Source: an uncultured Prochlorococcus sp.
GTDB lineage: Bacteria; Cyanobacteriota; Cyanobacteriia; PCC-6307; Cyanobiaceae
Assembly: GCA_902618795.1 (NCBI GenBank)
Contig: CACNCF010000001.1
Coordinates: 62,001 to 126,000, forward strand
Direction: 5' to 3'
Length of the DNA: 64,000 bases
Of this stretch, positions 20,428-30,944 are shown in pieces. Under the pieces are notes generated by a model that saw only the letters and a program-made list of their open reading frames with translations, did not search any database and was not told the DNA's origin. Positions within the stretch are counted from its first letter, which is position 1; each line of letters begins with the position of its first letter. A program made the translations under genes and the position numbers.

Positions 20428-21966
20428 TTATTCATCCAAACATGCTAGTGCTTTTAGTATCCCCTTAGCTTTATTAATCGTCTCTTGATATTCATTTTCA
20501 GGAAAAGAATCAGCAACTATTCCAGCTCCTGCTTGGACTGAAACATCATATTTACCGTCTCTAGAGGGTTTTACTATCATAGTTCTTATCGTAATTGCTG
20601 TATTTAATGCACCATTGATATCAATAGATCCGTAAACACCAGCATAAGGTCCTCTAGCATCTTTTTCAAAGTGCGTAATTAATTGCATAGCTCTTATTTT
20701 TGGCGCACCAGTCACTGTCCCAGCGGGAAAAGATGCTTTTAGCAAATCCCATACATCAGCATTATTTTTTAAGATTCCCTCAACTTCACTAACTATATGC
20801 ATAACATGTGAATATTTCTCAATCACCATTAAATCCTTGACCTTCACAGTACCAATTTCACAAACTCTTCCAAGATCATTTCTTCCAAGATCAATTAGCA
20901 TTACATGCTCAGCTATCTCTTTTGGATCTTTTAATAAATCATTTTCTAATTCCAAGTCTTGTTGATTATCTATACCTCTAGGTCTTGTCCCAGCTATTGG
21001 TCTTAAGCTTGCAACAATCTGACTATTTTTATTTTTTTCAGCTTTAACCATTACTTCAGGACTTGAACCTATCAGGTACCATGAGCCAAAATCAAAAAAT
21101 GACATGTACGGAGATGGATTAACCATCCTCAAACTTCTATATAAATTAAAAGGATCATTATTGACTTGAGTTTGGAATCTCTGACTTATAACTATTTGAA
21201 AAATATCTCCCTTTTTTATGTATTCTTTTGCAGAGAGAACTGCATCTTCAAAATCTTTTTTCTTCCAATTACTTTCTAGATCTAAATTCAGATTCTCATT
21301 TTCATTCCAATCTAAAAACTCATTTTCTTTTAGAGGAACTCGCATTAAATTTCTAATTTTCTGAATTTTAGAAATTGAGTTTAAATACAACTCTTCAATC
21401 GAGGACTCTTTTGAAGAAGTTGTATCTGCATAAACCACTGCAGTAATACATCTTTTTATTTGATCAAAAACAACTAATTGATCAAAAAACATCCATGAAC
21501 CATAAGGGATATTGTTTTCTGATATTGCATTTATTGGAACGCTTGGTTCTATTTGATTTATTAATTCATAACCCCAAGAGCCATATAACTGTCCAATTGA
21601 TGGTAAGCCATCAAGCATGATTGACTTATATTCGTTTGTCCAACTTCTTAAGATGTCAAAAGGATTACCTTTATGTGTTTCGGTTTTGCCATTATTCCAA
21701 GTTTTAACTATTTCTTGTCCATAACAAACAGCTTCCCAAAGAGGTCTAGTAGCAACAATACTCCACCTACCCAAACTTTCCCCACCTTCAACAGATTCAA
21801 GAAAAACGCCATGGGAATCTTTTGAGGATAATTTTAACCAAGTGGACAATGGTGTCTCTAAATCTGCTGGCCAAGTTTGAATGATAGGTATAAAATTTTT
21901 ACCTTCTTTGTAAGACTTTAAAAAACTATCTTTCTGTGAGCTGATCATATTAATAATGTCAACCAA
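20428..21966 (-). CDS. trpE: Anthranilate synthase component I
   Basis: SSPEVMVK, IAGTRPRG, DLGRNDLGRVCEIGTVKV, FPAGTVTGAPKIRAMQLI. Confidence 0.93.
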   Translation of the reverse strand: MVDIINMISSQKDSFLKSYKEGKNFIPIIQTWPADLETPLSTWLKLSSKDSHGVFLESVEGGESLGRWSIVATRPLWEAVCYGQEIVKTWNNGKTETHKGNPFDILRSWTNEYKSIMLDGLPSIGQLYGSWGYELINQIEPSVPINAISENNIPYGSWMFFDQLVVFDQIKRCITAVVYADTTSSKESSIEELYLNSISKIQKIRNLMRVPLKENEFLDWNENENLNLDLESNWKKKDFEDAVLSAKEYIKKGDIFQIVISQRFQTQVNNDPFNLYRSLRMVNPSPYMSFFDFGSWYLIGSSPEVMVKAEKNKNSQIVASLRPIAGTRPRGIDNQQDLELENDLLKDPKEIAEHVMLIDLGRNDLGRVCEIGTVKVKDLMVIEKYSHVMHIVSEVEGILKNNADVWDLLKASFPAGTVTGAPKIRAMQLITHFEKDARGPYAGVYGSIDINGALNTAITIRTMIVKPSRDGKYDVSVQAGAGIVADSFPENEYQETINKAKGILKALACLDE

Positions 21967-22007
21967 AATTATAATTATTTTCTTCTTTTATATCAACTTT
22001 AAGGAAG

Positions 22008-22430
22008 TTAATCAAAAGTATTCTTAGTTGTAAATTTCAAACCAGCTGGATTAGGATTCTCACCAATTCTTCTTGGATTATGTCCTACTTTCTCTCTGCC
22101 TTCATTTACTTTTTCAGAGAAAACACCATCTTTTGGGTGTAAAAATTCAATATCGCCACCTGGGAAAATTCGGTAGATTTTAAAATCTTCAATTCTTGGT
22201 TTGAAGGCCCTTAATTGTGTCCCTAATGCAAGGCATTGTTCTTTTCTTGCAAAGTACATTAGATTATCACCTTCATGCATAATAGCCGCTCCACCGGTGG
22301 GCAATTCAAATGCTTGTTCCTTGGAACTTTTCCATACAATTGCATATTTTTCTTCGGTTTCTGCTGAGTTTAATAAACCCCCGGTACTTCCTATATGCTT
22401 TGGAAATTGACCAACTAAAGTTTCAGTCAT
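22008..22430 (-). CDS. psaD: Photosystem I subunit II
   Basis: [57 protein letters not shown]. Confidence 0.98.
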   Translation of the reverse strand: MTETLVGQFPKHIGSTGGLLNSAETEEKYAIVWKSSKEQAFELPTGGAAIMHEGDNLMYFARKEQCLALGTQLRAFKPRIEDFKIYRIFPGGDIEFLHPKDGVFSEKVNEGREKVGHNPRRIGENPNPAGLKFTTKNTFD

Positions 22431-22540
22431 CCTAGATTTTGAGTTATTTCTTATAAGAAATTAGCATTCATATTTTGCAAAATTATAAATTTACAAGAAA
22501 TTTTCTACATTATTTAATATATGAAAAACTTGTTTTCATT

Positions 22541-23908
22541 TTATTTTGTATCTGAAATCGGAAAAAATACTGTTAAACCTGTATCACGCCTCTGTGTAAC
22601 ATGCCCTCCTAAGCTAGCCAACAACTTTTGAGTAGCATTTTGACTAAGTTGTAAACTGCCTGTTTGAGGGTTCCAATTTAATACAGGACCAATATCAGAA
22701 CCTTTATCTTTTTTTTGAATTTCTTTTTGATTACTTTCTAATTTTTGTACTTTTAATTGTAGTTTAAGTTTTTGACCAGCTGGTCTTAATTCTAAAATTA
22801 ATGTACTACCTTCTTTTAAACCTCTGGTATTTTTATTAATTAATCCTCTTAACATTAATTCCAATTTTTCAGAATCACTCAAAATTTGCGGAAGTTGATT
22901 GGGGATATCAATCTTTAAAGAAATCCCACGTCGATTTAATTGTTTATTCCATAAAGGAGCAAGCTTTTTAAAAATTTCGGCTAAATTAATTTTTGCCAAG
23001 TTATTTAATGAAGGAACTTCATTACTCACTAATTCTGCTGCATTAAAAATTAAACCAAACCTATCAATTTGTTCATTACATTCATTATCTATTTGAATTA
23101 AACGATTTTTTATTGATTCGTCCATCGTATATTTTTTTAAAGTTGAGCTTATAAGGGTTCTTATGGTTGCCAAAGGCGTTCTCACTTCATGAGATATTGC
23201 ACTTAATAATTTTGCCTCAGTTATTTGCACGTTTTTTTCATCGTTTCTTACAGAATTCTGTATATTATGATTTGGAGAAATATTTGCTAATTTTGCCGAT
23301 AATTTTGGCCAAAATATTTTTTCTAATTGATTATTAATATTTAGGTTACCTAAATTATTGATTGCTTTGCGAAATTTTACTCCTTCCTCATAATTTTCTT
23401 GGTTTAATTTTGCATGCATTAATTCAATTGAAAGTTTAAGGCTTTCTTCATCACACTTCATTAATAGAATTTTCTTATCTTTTTCTCCCACAATTGACAA
23501 TATGCATTGGAAATTTGGGGTGATTATCATCAAAAAAGGTTCATAACCATCTTTTTGACAAAGATTTAAGACTTTATAATTAGTAGCTAAATCGAAATCT
23601 TTTTTTATCTTGTCTGAATTCTTGACTGGTAAAAAACCTGCATTCTCATTCTGAAAATATGGAAACCCCTTAGGAGACCAAAGCCATCCATCAAATTGAT
23701 TTAAAAATTTTTTATCATGAAAAGCAGGCAAAGGTGAGGCAACCCAAATTCCTCCATGTTCATAATTCTGAGATAGGAAATCTTTTTGAATAACTTCTAA
23801 AGAAGCCCACCACATTCTCCTGGATGAATCATCATCCACTTGTATATTTTGAACTCCTTTAATCAAAAGGTCTTGAATTTTTTTTATTGTTATTTGTGAT
23901 TTCATCAA
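22541..23908 (-). CDS. Sensor histidine kinase (HisKA clear, catalytic domain divergent)
   Basis: LLSAISHEVRTPLATIRTLISS H-box. Confidence 0.75.
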   Translation of the reverse strand: MMKSQITIKKIQDLLIKGVQNIQVDDDSSRRMWWASLEVIQKDFLSQNYEHGGIWVASPLPAFHDKKFLNQFDGWLWSPKGFPYFQNENAGFLPVKNSDKIKKDFDLATNYKVLNLCQKDGYEPFLMIITPNFQCILSIVGEKDKKILLMKCDEESLKLSIELMHAKLNQENYEEGVKFRKAINNLGNLNINNQLEKIFWPKLSAKLANISPNHNIQNSVRNDEKNVQITEAKLLSAISHEVRTPLATIRTLISSTLKKYTMDESIKNRLIQIDNECNEQIDRFGLIFNAAELVSNEVPSLNNLAKINLAEIFKKLAPLWNKQLNRRGISLKIDIPNQLPQILSDSEKLELMLRGLINKNTRGLKEGSTLILELRPAGQKLKLQLKVQKLESNQKEIQKKDKGSDIGPVLNWNPQTGSLQLSQNATQKLLASLGGHVTQRRDTGLTVFFPISDTK

Positions 23909-25176
23909 TTTCTTAGTGATCTAGAACGTTTCAATATAGATAAAACAAATCCAATGGATACAAAATTAGTCACCAATGAAGTTCGTCCATAGCTCATAAA
24001 AGGAAGGGGGATCCCAGTCACTGGTCCTAATCCAATAGTCATAAATAGGTTAATAATTATTTGAAATAAAAAAATTGAGGCTATTCCAATAACAATTAGA
24101 GATTCAAAATTAGTCCTAGCAATTGTTGCAGTATAAATAAGTTTTTTAATCAAAAAAAAGAACAAAAATAAAACTATTATGCACCCGACAAAACCCAATT
24201 CTTCGCCTAATGCACTGAATATAAAATCAGTATGTTGTTCAGGTATAAATTGCAAATTAGTCAGCTTGCCTTGTAGCAAACCAGTCCCAAATAATCCTCC
24301 AGAACCAATGGCAATTTGACTCTGTATCAAATGATATCCGCCACCTAATGGATCTCTATTTGGATCTAAAAATAAAACTAATCTATCTTTTTGATATTCT
24401 TTTAAGCCATATTGCCACAATATTGGCGTCAATTTTGCCACAAATAAATGTAACGAAATAGCGAGAGCAGAAAAAATAATTTTATTTTTCGAAGATCTAT
24501 AAGCAAGATATCCTATAACTGGAATCCAGAAAATCAGAAGAGTTGGTAAGTTTAAATACAATACAGCAGTGATAATACAAAACACTAATATCAAAATCCA
24601 CTCAATGGGCATTTGCGACCAATAGAGCATCACACCCGTCAAAACAATCAAAACTAAAGAGGTACCTAAGTCCGGTTGAAAGAAAATCAATAACCATGGA
24701 ATAACAACTACTAATAAGGGCAATACTATATCTCTTATTGTTGAAATTATTTTTTTATCCAGTACTAAAGCAAGAGTTAATGTTGTACTCAGTTTAGCTA
24801 CTTCTGAAGGCTGAAAAGAAAAGATGCCAAGGTTTAGCCATCTTTGCGCTCCAGAAACTGTAATCCCAAAAAAATAAATTAGTAATAAGGATATTAAAGT
24901 ACACAAATAAAATGTAACCAAATACTTTCTAATTCTCGCTAACGGTATATAAGAAATAAAAAATGCTAAAAAATAACCAAAAAAACCAGTTAGGATATGA
25001 CCTAAATAGTTTGATGCTAAAAAATCACCCTGAATACTTTTAATTAATAAACCCGAAATAATAACTAAAAACAGGGGAATTATAAGTAGTGGAGAAAATA
25101 AAAAACCTCTATTAAGGTTGTCTTTTTTTTGTAAAAATCCTCTTTTATTTAATAAAGAAATTCTCCTAAACATCAA
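23905..25176 (-). CDS. rodA: RodA/FtsW family cell-shape protein
   Basis: GAQRWLNLGIFSFQPSEVAKL, FQPDLGTSLV, LPFMSYGRTSLVTNFVSIGFVLSI. Confidence 0.92.
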   Translation of the reverse strand: MMFRRISLLNKRGFLQKKDNLNRGFLFSPLLIIPLFLVIISGLLIKSIQGDFLASNYLGHILTGFFGYFLAFFISYIPLARIRKYLVTFYLCTLISLLLIYFFGITVSGAQRWLNLGIFSFQPSEVAKLSTTLTLALVLDKKIISTIRDIVLPLLVVVIPWLLIFFQPDLGTSLVLIVLTGVMLYWSQMPIEWILILVFCIITAVLYLNLPTLLIFWIPVIGYLAYRSSKNKIIFSALAISLHLFVAKLTPILWQYGLKEYQKDRLVLFLDPNRDPLGGGYHLIQSQIAIGSGGLFGTGLLQGKLTNLQFIPEQHTDFIFSALGEELGFVGCIIVLFLFFFLIKKLIYTATIARTNFESLIVIGIASIFLFQIIINLFMTIGLGPVTGIPLPFMSYGRTSLVTNFVSIGFVLSILKRSRSLRN

Positions 25177-26247
25177 TTAACTATTAACAAATTGATTCTT
25201 AATTAATTGGGCTAAATTAGCAAATACAACAGAACTTTCTTTATTGGGTTGGCTGATTGAGATTGGTACACCTTTATTACTATCATCAACGAGAGGGATT
25301 TCAATAGGTATTTGAGCTAATAATGGTAAATCATTTTCTTTAGCTAATTTTTGACCACCACCTTTACCAAAAATTTCATATTTTTTACTTGGCATATCTG
25401 GCGGAATAAATACTGACATATTTTCTACAATTCCCAGTAGAGGTACGCCGAGTTGTTTAAACATTGCTAATCCTCTCCTTGCATCTTGCAAAGATACTTG
25501 TTGAGGAGTAGTGACAACTATAGCTCCAGAAATAGGCACAGATTGAGAAAGGGATATTTGAGCGTCTCCTGTTCCAGGAGGCAAGTCAATAACCAAAAAA
25601 TCAAGATTATTCCATTCAACTTGGTACAAAAATTGTCGTATAATACTATTAAGCATCGGTCCTCTCCATATAACTGGCTGACCTTCTTCTATGAGGAAGC
25701 CCATTGATACTAATGAAATTCCATATTTATTTATTGGTATTAACCTTTGATCACTGCCAATACCTTCTGTAACCTTTGGATTCTGTTCGGCAACTCCCAT
25801 CATTGAGGGAGTATTAGGTCCATATATATCCGCATCAAGCAAACCAGTTTTAGAGCCTAATTTAGCTAGAGAACAAGCGAGATTAACTGCAATGGTACTT
25901 TTCCCAACTCCACCTTTACCACTACTAACAGCTATGATATGCCGAATCCCATCAATATTCTGCAACTCAGGAGCGTTACTTTGATTTTGAGATTCTGCTT
26001 TGGAAGGATTATTATCTATCTCTATTTGAACATCATTAATATCTTTAAAATCCAGTAGAACTTTTCTAACCTCTTGTACAATTCTATCTCTTTGAGAATT
26101 TGCAAATGATGGCAATGATAATGTTACGATTACTCTCGGTATAGTTACTCTTACGTTTTTAATCCAAGCTAATTCAATTACATTTTTCTTTGATCCAGCA
26201 TCTAGAACTTTTTGTAAAGCAAAATTCGCATCTTCTATTGTGGTCAT
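25177..26247 (-). CDS. mrp: Mrp/NBP35 family Fe-S carrier ATPase
   Basis: IAVSSGKGGVGKSTIAVNLACSLAKLGSKTGLLDADIYGPNTPSMMG. Confidence 0.95.
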   Translation of the reverse strand: MTTIEDANFALQKVLDAGSKKNVIELAWIKNVRVTIPRVIVTLSLPSFANSQRDRIVQEVRKVLLDFKDINDVQIEIDNNPSKAESQNQSNAPELQNIDGIRHIIAVSSGKGGVGKSTIAVNLACSLAKLGSKTGLLDADIYGPNTPSMMGVAEQNPKVTEGIGSDQRLIPINKYGISLVSMGFLIEEGQPVIWRGPMLNSIIRQFLYQVEWNNLDFLVIDLPPGTGDAQISLSQSVPISGAIVVTTPQQVSLQDARRGLAMFKQLGVPLLGIVENMSVFIPPDMPSKKYEIFGKGGGQKLAKENDLPLLAQIPIEIPLVDDSNKGVPISISQPNKESSVVFANLAQLIKNQFVNS

Positions 26248-26406
26248 TAAATTTTTAAATATTTTGACGAGGTGGTCGACAGTTTAAAAGATTAAGAACT
26301 ATGTCGAACTATCAAATAATAGGCAATAAGGACCCCCTAAGAGAAATTATAAAGGGAAACTTATAATTAACCAAAAAAAATTTTTTCTTCAAGATTTACA
26401 AGATAC

Positions 26407-27435
26407 ATGTTGCAAGAACCTCCTAAAAACTCCAGAGAAAAAACTAAAAATCTCTTATTAACTCTACAAGATAAAATTTGTTCAGGGCTTGAAAATGTAG
26501 ATGGCAAAGGGAAATTTACAGAAGAATCTTGGCTAAGAGACGAAGGTGGTGGTGGAAGATCAAGAGTATTAAAAAATGGTTCTATTTTTGAACAAGCAGG
26601 AGTAAATTTCTCAGAAGTACAGGGAAAAGAATTACCTCAATCTATAATCTCTCAAAGGCCCGAAGCAAAAGGTCATGAATGGTTTGCTACCGGAACTTCT
26701 ATGGTATTGCATCCTAAGAATCCCTTTATTCCTACAGTTCATCTGAATTATCGATATTTCGAAGCAGGGCCTGTTTGGTGGTTTGGGGGAGGTGCAGACT
26801 TAACCCCTTTTTATCCTTATCTTTCTGATGTAAGGAATTTTCATAACGAACATAAAAAAGCTTGTGAGAAAGTTGATAAAAATTTGCATAAAGTTTTCAA
26901 ACCATGGTGTGATGAATATTTCTTCTTGAAGCATAGAAATGAATCTAGAGGCATAGGAGGTATTTTTTATGATTATCAAGATGGTTCAGGAAATATTTAT
27001 AGAGGCAATAATCAAAATGGAAAAGCATCAAAAGCTTCAAAAAATATTGGCAGATCAAATTTAAATTGGGATAATTTATTTTCTTTAGCGGAGAACTGTG
27101 GGCAGGCATTCCTTCCTTCATATTTGCCCATTATTAAAAAAAGAGCTTCTCAAACATATTCTTCGAAGGAAAGAGAATTTCAGCTATATCGAAGAGGTAG
27201 ATATGTCGAATTCAATTTAGTTTGGGATAGAGGGACGATTTTTGGACTTCAAACAAATGGCAGAACTGAATCTATATTAATGTCCTTACCGCCTTTAGCT
27301 AGATGGGAATATGGATATAAAGCTAAAAAGGGGTCTCGAGAGGAATTTCTCACATCAATTTTTACAAAACCCCAAGATTGGTTAAATGATAAAGAGTTAG
27401 AGAAATTCTGTATAGAAAATAATATTTTTGATTAA
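26407..27435 (+). CDS. hemF: Oxygen-dependent coproporphyrinogen III oxidase
   Basis: [45 protein letters not shown]. Confidence 0.97.
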   Translation: MLQEPPKNSREKTKNLLLTLQDKICSGLENVDGKGKFTEESWLRDEGGGGRSRVLKNGSIFEQAGVNFSEVQGKELPQSIISQRPEAKGHEWFATGTSMVLHPKNPFIPTVHLNYRYFEAGPVWWFGGGADLTPFYPYLSDVRNFHNEHKKACEKVDKNLHKVFKPWCDEYFFLKHRNESRGIGGIFYDYQDGSGNIYRGNNQNGKASKASKNIGRSNLNWDNLFSLAENCGQAFLPSYLPIIKKRASQTYSSKEREFQLYRRGRYVEFNLVWDRGTIFGLQTNGRTESILMSLPPLARWEYGYKAKKGSREEFLTSIFTKPQDWLNDKELEKFCIENNIFD

Positions 27436-27463
27436 AAATTATCGAATAAAATTTGTAAGTATC

Positions 27464-28021
27464 TTAAATAGGTGTTTTGAATAAAGAACCGTCACTTTTC
27501 AATTGAAGTTTTTCTCCAAGTTCATTTTCTAAAGAGATTAATTCATCCCTATGCGCTCTTAGTCTCATAAAAGTTGAATCATTTTCATTTTCGTTGATCA
27601 ACCTTAATTCAAATTTCTCCTCTCTTGCTGATTTTTTAAAATAAACAATTCCAGATAAAGGGCCACCAATTAATCCCAAAAGAATAGGCCACCAACCTAA
27701 TTCAGGATATATTTGAATTATTACTAGCCCCAAAGCACAAGACCCAAAACCGCCAAGAAAACCTAAAAAAATTGCTAAAAATTTACTTGAAACAACTTGA
27801 CCCTTGAATATTAAAATTCTTTGTTCAAAATCTCCACCTGTTTGCTTCCATCCCCTCAAATTAAGCCATTCACATAAACCATTTAAAACCTTAACTGGCT
27901 GCTGAGAAGATGAAATCTCGACAATGGTTGTTCTATCTTTACTAGAAGCCCTGAGGAAAAAAAATAATCCTATTGCCAAGAGAATTGTAAGCAATAATGT
28001 TGATTTTAAGGAATAGGACAT
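27464..28021 (-). CDS. Conserved cyanobacterial membrane protein (possibly complex C cofactor-assembly/CCB-like)
   Basis: TM segment plus GGFGSCALGLVIIQIYPELGWWPILLGLIGGPLSGIVYFKKSAREE. Confidence 0.5.
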   Translation of the reverse strand: MSYSLKSTLLLTILLAIGLFFFLRASSKDRTTIVEISSSQQPVKVLNGLCEWLNLRGWKQTGGDFEQRILIFKGQVVSSKFLAIFLGFLGGFGSCALGLVIIQIYPELGWWPILLGLIGGPLSGIVYFKKSAREEKFELRLINENENDSTFMRLRAHRDELISLENELGEKLQLKSDGSLFKTPI

Positions 28022-28185
28022 TAAATAAAATTTTTTCTAGTAAATTAGAATAAAAATTAAAGTTACATCATATTATAAATTTTTAGATTTATTCTGTAAA
28101 ATATTCCTATTAGATAAAAATTCTTAAATCAATAAAATCTTAAGTAATATTCTAAATTTTAAATTACTTTAAATACTTATTAAAA

Positions 28186-28821
28186 ATGACTATTGAAAAT
28201 AAAAATATTGATCTTCTTTATAGCGATTTAACAGCAGATTTATACAATCTTTATAAACAATCATCCTATCTAGCTATTGACACTGAAGCAATGGGTTTAA
28301 TTCATGGAAGAGATCGACTCTGTTTAGTACAAATATGCAATGAATTTAAAAGAACATCCTGTATAAAAATAGGACTTAATACATCTTCTTCACCTTATTT
28401 AAAAGCACTTCTTGAAGATGACAAAATTACTAAAATATTTCACTATGCGAGATTTGATGTAGCAGCTCTAAAATGCAATCTTAAAATTAATACAAAAAAT
28501 ATTTTTTGTACAAAAATTGCTAGTAAGTTGGCAAGAACTTATACAAACAAACACGGTTTAAAGGATTTAATTAATGAATTGTTAGGTATAGAACTAGACA
28601 AAAGCTCGCAAAGTAGTGATTGGGGTAGCAACGAAGATTTAACAAAATATCAATTAGATTATGCAGCAAATGATGTTAGATATTTAATTGAAGCTATGCA
28701 TAAATTAAAAGTTATCTTAGAAAGAGAGAATAGATATGAATTAGCTCAAAAATGTTTCGATACAGTCTCTGTCCATGCTGATTTAGACATACTAAAATTC
28801 ACAAATATATTTGAACATTGA
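28186..28821 (+). CDS. rnd: Ribonuclease D / 3'-5' exonuclease
   Basis: LAIDTEAMGL, FHYARFDVAAL, DYAANDVRYLIEAMHKL DEDDy-type motifs. Confidence 0.88.
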   Translation: MTIENKNIDLLYSDLTADLYNLYKQSSYLAIDTEAMGLIHGRDRLCLVQICNEFKRTSCIKIGLNTSSSPYLKALLEDDKITKIFHYARFDVAALKCNLKINTKNIFCTKIASKLARTYTNKHGLKDLINELLGIELDKSSQSSDWGSNEDLTKYQLDYAANDVRYLIEAMHKLKVILERENRYELAQKCFDTVSVHADLDILKFTNIFEH

Positions 28822-28824
28822 GAA

Positions 28825-29091
28825 TTAATCTTCAGTTAAAAAATTATCTTCACCATCAAGAGTTTCCATAAGCTTATCAAGTATTCTTGAAGAACTTAAT
28901 TTATCTCCATCATTTTTTTCACAAATTTTTAAGACATTTTGCGCCACTTGTATTTTTTCTTGAATAGTGTTCGAGCCTTCTTTTGCAATTTGAATTTCTA
29001 CTTTCTTTTTAGCAGAAGATAAGCTTATACTCATAAGTTTTGCAATCTCTGCACAAATTTTTAGATATTGCCGATCGTTTATTGGATACAT
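28825..29091 (-). CDS. Conserved hypothetical protein
   Basis: ORF with good context; no family recognised. Confidence 0.5.
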   Translation of the reverse strand: MYPINDRQYLKICAEIAKLMSISLSSAKKKVEIQIAKEGSNTIQEKIQVAQNVLKICEKNDGDKLSSSRILDKLMETLDGEDNFLTED

Positions 29092-29125
29092 AAAAAATTA
29101 ATAGTTAATAAGCCAGTGCCATTTA

Positions 29126-30355
29126 CTAAGATAACAAATTGAGGTTTATGGCATCTACGATTTTCTCAGTTGCTCCGGATTCTCCCATTCTTTTTTTTCC
29201 AATTTTTGCTTGTTCTAACCTATCAACTTTTCCTTTTAAAAGTAAACTTAAACGTTTTAAAAGAATTTTTTTGTTCTTGCAAACTAAAACACTGCCTCCC
29301 AATAATCTTGATTGCCTTTTTGCAAATGATTTTGTAAATTGTGGTCCAGGTCCTGGAAGAGAAAGAGATGGAATTCCAAGGCCAGCAATTTGCTCTGTAG
29401 CAGTTCCTGCATTAGACAAGCCAACTTCTGCCATATTAGCCCATGAATTGAATTTACCTTTTCCAAGAACTACATATTGATCTTTCTTTTTCCATACTGA
29501 ATCTTCATCAATTAGAAAAAGAACTTTACTTTGTTTTATAAAACCATATTTATTTAAATAACTTTGAATTTGAAACACATTCGCATTAATGCTCAAAGGC
29601 AAAAGTATTACTAAATCCTTTGATAAATAAAAGTCTTCCAAACAATTAAGAAATTTATCAAGATTTTTAAGAGCTTCAGGGTATCTACTTCCAATTAACA
29701 AAATAATCCTTCTAAAAGAAATAATATTTGATATCCTTTCGTTTGTTGCATTAACAAAATCCATCATTGGATTACCCAAGTATTTTGCATCAATATTTTT
29801 TCTATTCAAATTATTAGCTGTAATTTTATCTCTCATAATTAAATTTTTACATCTTGGAGATTTCATTAAAAACATTTCCCAAGGATCCCATTCAGAACCT
29901 TTGAATTTATGATAAAAATCGCTTAAATCCCAACCTGGACCACTACTCCAAGTATGGTCACTTTTGGGAGTTCCAATAAAACAAAATTGGCATTCTGAAC
30001 TCCAAGCGTAAATTAATGGCAAGAAATCGCCTACTGCAATAATCTTGCAATTATATTTTGACTTCTGTTTTACAAGTAGAAAATTTCTTAAATTATCTAT
30101 TAAAAATCCTGCAAACAAATCAAGCACAAATCCCTTCAGACTTTGATTACTAAAACCTCCACTAGGTAGCTCTTTTAGATATCCTATCTTACGAAAATTC
30201 TTTGATTTTATAGAATTAAATACATCTCCATTGCCTACTAATGGCAAAACTTCGATATTTATATTTTTTATTTTTTTTTGTAATCCTTTTATTATTTCCA
30301 AGGCGATTACATCTTCTCCATGACCATTGCATATAAATAATAGAGAATGAGACAC
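29126..30355 (-). CDS. LpxB-like glycosyltransferase-related protein
   Basis: SHSLLFICNGHGEDVIALEIIKGL...SNAGTATEQIAGLGIPSLSLPGPGPQFT. The track start at 30538 reads through tRNA-Cys; GTG at 30355 is the plausible start. Confidence 0.75.
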   Translation of the reverse strand: MSHSLLFICNGHGEDVIALEIIKGLQKKIKNINIEVLPLVGNGDVFNSIKSKNFRKIGYLKELPSGGFSNQSLKGFVLDLFAGFLIDNLRNFLLVKQKSKYNCKIIAVGDFLPLIYAWSSECQFCFIGTPKSDHTWSSGPGWDLSDFYHKFKGSEWDPWEMFLMKSPRCKNLIMRDKITANNLNRKNIDAKYLGNPMMDFVNATNERISNIISFRRIILLIGSRYPEALKNLDKFLNCLEDFYLSKDLVILLPLSINANVFQIQSYLNKYGFIKQSKVLFLIDEDSVWKKKDQYVVLGKGKFNSWANMAEVGLSNAGTATEQIAGLGIPSLSLPGPGPQFTKSFAKRQSRLLGGSVLVCKNKKILLKRLSLLLKGKVDRLEQAKIGKKRMGESGATEKIVDAINLNLLS

Positions 30356-30397
30356 CTTGCTGTTAAGATCATAAAAAGACTCAATCGAATCTTTTTC

Positions 30398-30468
30398 GGC
30401 GGCATGGCCAAGTGGTAAGGCAGAGGATTGCAAATCCTTTATCCCCAGTTCGAATCTGGGTGCCGCCT
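30398..30468 (+). tRNA. tRNA-Cys (GCA)
   Basis: GGCGGCA...GAGGA-TTGCAAA-TCCTT...CCCAGTTCGAATCTGGG-TGCCGCC-T. Confidence 0.96.
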
Positions 30469-30564
30469 TATTTAAATTTGATACTAAATTCCCTATAAAC
30501 CCTTCTAAACACTTAAGTTTTGTATATCTGTTATACATTTTTAGTGGAATTTAGACGAATTCAT

Positions 30565-30643
30565 GGTCAGCAAGTGGTCGGCAAGTTGACCAAAATTTGA
30601 TTCCAAAATATTTGCAATAATTTCATTATCTCACTTGCTGACT
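30565..30643. repeat. Left-end repeat cluster: tandem 11-mers plus inverted copy
   Basis: GGTCAGCAAGT (30565-30575), GGTCGGCAAGT (30576-30586), inverted ACTTGCTGACT (30633-30643). Confidence 0.8.
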
Positions 30644-30713
30644 ACAGAGGAAATTTATTCCTTAAAGTTTAGTTAGTATTATAAAAAGTATTCAAAATTC
30701 CAGACGATTTCTA

Positions 30714-30944
30714 ATGGAAGGCAGTGTTTATGTTCTCACTAATCCTGCAATGCCTAATATGGTGAAGATTGGCAAGACAACAAGAAATGTAGAACTTAGA
30801 CTTGCGGATCTATACTCAACTGGTGTTCCTCTTCCTTTTGAATGCAAGTATGCGGCAAAAGTTAAATATGTAGATAAGACAGAAAAAGCATTTCATACAG
30901 CATTTCCTCCTAATAGAGTTAATCCTAAAAGAGAGTTTTTATAA
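30714..30944 (+). CDS. T5orf172/MUG113-like (GIY-YIG-type) small protein
   Basis: MEGSVYVLTNPAMPNMVKIGKTTRNVELRLADLYSTGVPLPFECKYAAKV...EKAFHTAF. Confidence 0.75.
   Translation: MEGSVYVLTNPAMPNMVKIGKTTRNVELRLADLYSTGVPLPFECKYAAKVKYVDKTEKAFHTAFPPNRVNPKREFL

Noticed and set aside
30356-30538. N-terminal extension of the LpxB-like ORF
   Set aside because: Reads antisense through tRNA-Cys; the family-like sequence starts at SHSLLFICNGHGED and a GTG is available at 30355.
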